From Sedimentitalea sp039941015 (lineage in GTDB: Bacteria; Pseudomonadota; Alphaproteobacteria; Rhodobacterales; Rhodobacteraceae), in NCBI RefSeq assembly GCF_039941015.1, contig NZ_JBDVFI010000032.1: a stretch of DNA of 64,000 nucleotides; one strand, 5' to 3'. Position numbers and translations under genes: made by a program. Below are positions 61,684 to 64,000 of this stretch, piece by piece; position 1 is the first letter of the stretch, and each line of letters starts with the position of its first letter. The notes below the pieces were generated by a model. It saw only the letters and a program-made list of their open reading frames with translations, was not told the origin of the DNA and ran no database searches.

Positions 61684-64000
61684 CTACTCTGCCGCCGTGG
61701 ACTCTGCTGTGGGGATGGCCGCGACCCGACAGGCCGAGAACTTGAACTCGGGGATCTTGCCATAGGGATCGAGTTTTGGATTGGTCAGGATGTTGGCGGC
61801 CGCCTCGACATAGGCAAACGGCAGGAACACCATGTCGGTGGCGACAGCACGGTCTGCCCGCGCCATGATTTCGATCCGGCCGCGTCGAGTTTCCAGACTT
61901 ATCATGCCTCCCGGTTCTACGCCCAGCCTGCGCAGGGTTTGCGGATGCAGCGAGGCGTTCGCCTCAGGTTCCGCCCAGTCCAGCACGCTGGCGCGTCGGG
62001 TCATTGATCCGGTGTGCCAGTGTTCCAACTGCCGGCCTGTCGTCAGGATCATCGGATAGTCGTCATCTGGCGTTTCCGCCGGGGCAATCACGCTCGCCGG
62101 TGTGAAACGAGCGCGGCCATCCGCCCGTGGAAATCCGTCAGCAAAGACGATGGCCTGTCCCGGATCATCCGGCGTCAGGCTGGGATATGTGACGGCTGTC
62201 TTTTCCAGTCGCTCCCATGTGATGTTGTCGAGACTCGGCATGTTCAGCGCCATCTCGGCAAAGACTTCGCGCGGGTGTGTGTAGGACCAGTTCAACCCGA
62301 GCCGCTGCGCCAAAAGCACGGTGATCCACCAGTCTTCCTTGGCCAGTCCGGGTGGCGGTACAGCGGGGCGACCCATCTGCACCTGCCGGTTGGTGTTCGT
62401 CACGGTGCCGGTCTTTTCGGGCCAGGCCGAGGATGGCAGAATGACATCGGCATAGTTTGCCGTCTCGGTCAGAAAGATATCCTGCACCACCAGATGGTCG
62501 AGCTTGGCCAAGGCTGCGCGCGCGTGTTCGGCGTCGGGGTCGGACATGGCCGGGTTCTCGCCGAGAACATACATGCCCTTGATTTGGTCGGCATGGATCG
62601 CGTCCATGATTTCAACGACGGTCAGGCCTTTCTTGTTCGAAAAATCGTCGGACTCCCAGAGCTCGGTAAAGGCCGAGCGCACGCCGTCATCTTCAACAGA
62701 CTGATAGTCCGGCAGAAACATCGGGATCAGCCCCGCGTCACTGGCACCCTGCACGTTGTTCTGGCCGCGCAATGGATGCAGACCCGCGCCGGGGCGCCCA
62801 ACCTGTCCGGTCATCAGCGCCAGAGAAATCAGGCAGCGGGAATTGTCCGTACCGTGGATATGTTGCGAGATTCCCATTCCCCAGAAAATCATCGCCGATT
62901 TGGCACCGGCAAAGGTGCGCGCGACGTCCCGAAGCATGTCGGCGTCAATTCCACACAGAGGCGCCATCTTTTCAGGGGTGAAGTCTGCCAGATGCTCCTT
63001 CATCGCATCCCAATTCTCGGTGAATCCGGCGATGTATTGTTCGTCATACAGGCGCTCTTCGACGATCACGTTCATGATCGCATTCAGCATCGCGACATCA
63101 GTTCCCGGGCGGAATTGCAGCATGTGGGATGCGAACCGCTTTAGTCCGACCCCACGCGGGTCCATGACGATCAGCTTGCCTCCGCGTTGGGCAAACTGCT
63201 TGAAGTAGGTGGCCGCGACCGGATGGTTCTCGAGAGGATTGCAGCCAATCATGATGGCCACATCGGCGTTTTCGATCTCGTTGAACGTCGCCGTTACGGC
63301 CCCTGAACCGACGTTTTCCAGCAAGGCAGCAACCGAGCTGGCGTGGCACAAGCGGGTACAGTGGTCGACGTTGTTATGACCAAACCCCTGTCGGATCAAT
63401 TTTTGAAACAGATAGGCCTCTTCGTTGGAACATTTGGCGCTGCCAAAGCCTGCGATCTCAGTTCCCCGCCCCTTAAGGCCGTCGGCGGCAGCACCCAATG
63501 CTTCGTCCCACGTGGCCTCGCGGAAATGGGTGAGCGGATTGGCTGGGTCGACATTCAAACCCTTGGCCGGAGCATCGTCGCGCCGGATCAGGGGTTTGGT
63601 CAGTCGATGCGGGTGGTGAATGTAGTCAAAGCCGAAACGGCCCTTGACGCAAAGGCGGTTTTCATTGGCCGGACCTTCGACACCATCGACCCAGGCAATC
63701 TTGTCGTCACGCACCTTGAATGACAGCTGACATCCGACTCCGCAGAAGGGGCAAATGCTCTCGACCTCGCGGTCAAACTCGGCACTGCTGCCCTGTCCTT
63801 CGGCGTCCAGCACTGCTGAGGGCATAAGCGCTCCGGTTGGGCATGCTTGTACGCATTCACCGCAGGCGACGCAGGTTGAGGTGCCCATGGGGTCGGCGAA
63901 GTCGAATGTGGGGTAGGCGTCGTGGCCGCGGCCCGCCATGCCGATGACGTCGTTGACCTGAACTTCGCGGCAGGCGCGGACGCAGAGGCCGCATTGGATG
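61684..64000 (-). CDS. fdsA: Formate dehydrogenase alpha subunit, molybdenum type (5' end outside window)
   Basis: The frame is open from the right window edge, and about 770 residues are visible. Starting near the edge is a ferredoxin cluster (IQCGLCVRACREVQVNDVIGM), then a second cluster CVACGECVQACPTGAL. The [4Fe-4S] motif of the molybdopterin domain is CPFCGVGCQLSF. The Mo ligand is Cys in RLCHASSVAAL, where E. coli FdhF has selenocysteine. C-terminal MILTTGRQLEHWHTGSMTRR is the pterin-binding part. It oxidises formate to CO2 and, in FdsGBA complexes, passes electrons to NAD. Naming as FdsA follows from this architecture; the partner genes would be upstream, outside the window. Confidence 0.93.
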   Translation of the reverse strand, partial: IQCGLCVRACREVQVNDVIGMAGRGHDAYPTFDFADPMGTSTCVACGECVQACPTGALMPSAVLDAEGQGSSAEFDREVESICPFCGVGCQLSFKVRDDKIAWVDGVEGPANENRLCVKGRFGFDYIHHPHRLTKPLIRRDDAPAKGLNVDPANPLTHFREATWDEALGAAADGLKGRGTEIAGFGSAKCSNEEAYLFQKLIRQGFGHNNVDHCTRLCHASSVAALLENVGSGAVTATFNEIENADVAIMIGCNPLENHPVAATYFKQFAQRGGKLIVMDPRGVGLKRFASHMLQFRPGTDVAMLNAIMNVIVEERLYDEQYIAGFTENWDAMKEHLADFTPEKMAPLCGIDADMLRDVARTFAGAKSAMIFWGMGISQHIHGTDNSRCLISLALMTGQVGRPGAGLHPLRGQNNVQGASDAGLIPMFLPDYQSVEDDGVRSAFTELWESDDFSNKKGLTVVEIMDAIHADQIKGMYVLGENPAMSDPDAEHARAALAKLDHLVVQDIFLTETANYADVILPSSAWPEKTGTVTNTNRQVQMGRPAVPPPGLAKEDWWITVLLAQRLGLNWSYTHPREVFAEMALNMPSLDNITWERLEKTAVTYPSLTPDDPGQAIVFADGFPRADGRARFTPASVIAPAETPDDDYPMILTTGRQLEHWHTGSMTRRASVLDWAEPEANASLHPQTLRRLGVEPGGMISLETRRGRIEIMARADRAVATDMVFLPFAYVEAAANILTNPKLDPYGKIPEFKFSACRVAAIPTAESTAAE

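Overview
The window looks like a chromosomal segment of a marine alphaproteobacterium of the Rhodobacteraceae (Roseobacter group). The evidence is G+C-rich coding sequence, the murA–DUF2948–hisD–UPF0262–low-molecular-weight phosphatase block, TRAP and oligopeptide ABC transporters, a Hint_2 protein, a VPxPA-type C-terminal sorting signal, and several small proteins that I recall from this family. No phage, insertion sequence, integrase or CRISPR array is visible. The ends cut two genes: a hybrid histidine kinase on the left and a formate dehydrogenase alpha subunit on the right.

Layout. 1-12 kb: end of a hybrid sensor kinase; yaaA, recQ and yggT on the minus strand; then a plus-strand run with a thioesterase, an Atg22-like MFS transporter, mepA, a secreted phytase/esterase-like protein, a queuosine-precursor transporter, a structured leader carrying a tiny ORF, arfB, an SDR, a P1 peptidase and idi. 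12.4-17.4 kb: an oligopeptide-type ABC operon with fused ATPases, then convergent pncB. 18.7-25.8 kb: a region of unclear coding, then part of an exosortase-type surface/exopolysaccharide locus (TPR lipoprotein, sugar transferase, ATPase, VPVPA-CTERM protein) with a rhomboid protease and a large secreted protein of unknown function. 27.7-34.1 kb: ispD and the murA-to-hisD housekeeping block, with tRNA-Thr. 34.2-41.8 kb: a secreted trypsin-like protease, a fused CoA-transferase, an SDR, a cysteine synthase and an unknown coiled-coil gene pair. 41.9-50.6 kb: a RoxA-like di-haem cytochrome, creatinase, a Hint protein, succinate-semialdehyde dehydrogenase, a P450 and an Hsp20 gene with a heat-shock promoter and a probable ROSE thermometer. 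50.7-57.4 kb: a tandem pair of S1 proteases, the glycolate oxidase genes glcDEF behind a palindromic operator candidate, a DUF599 membrane protein and a Cys-rich mini-protein. 57.5-64 kb: a TRAP transporter with an FAH-family hydrolase, then formate dehydrogenase.

Taken together the genes suggest a heterotroph using small organic molecules: peptides (ABC system), glycolate (glcDEF), creatine (creatinase), succinic semialdehyde, an organic acid (TRAP plus FAH hydrolase) and formate. The least explained parts are the leader RNA upstream of the ribosome-rescue gene arfB, the incomplete exosortase-like locus beside a rhomboid protease, the 552-residue secreted protein, the coiled-coil pair at 39.6-41.8 kb, and the 18.7-19.3 kb region.
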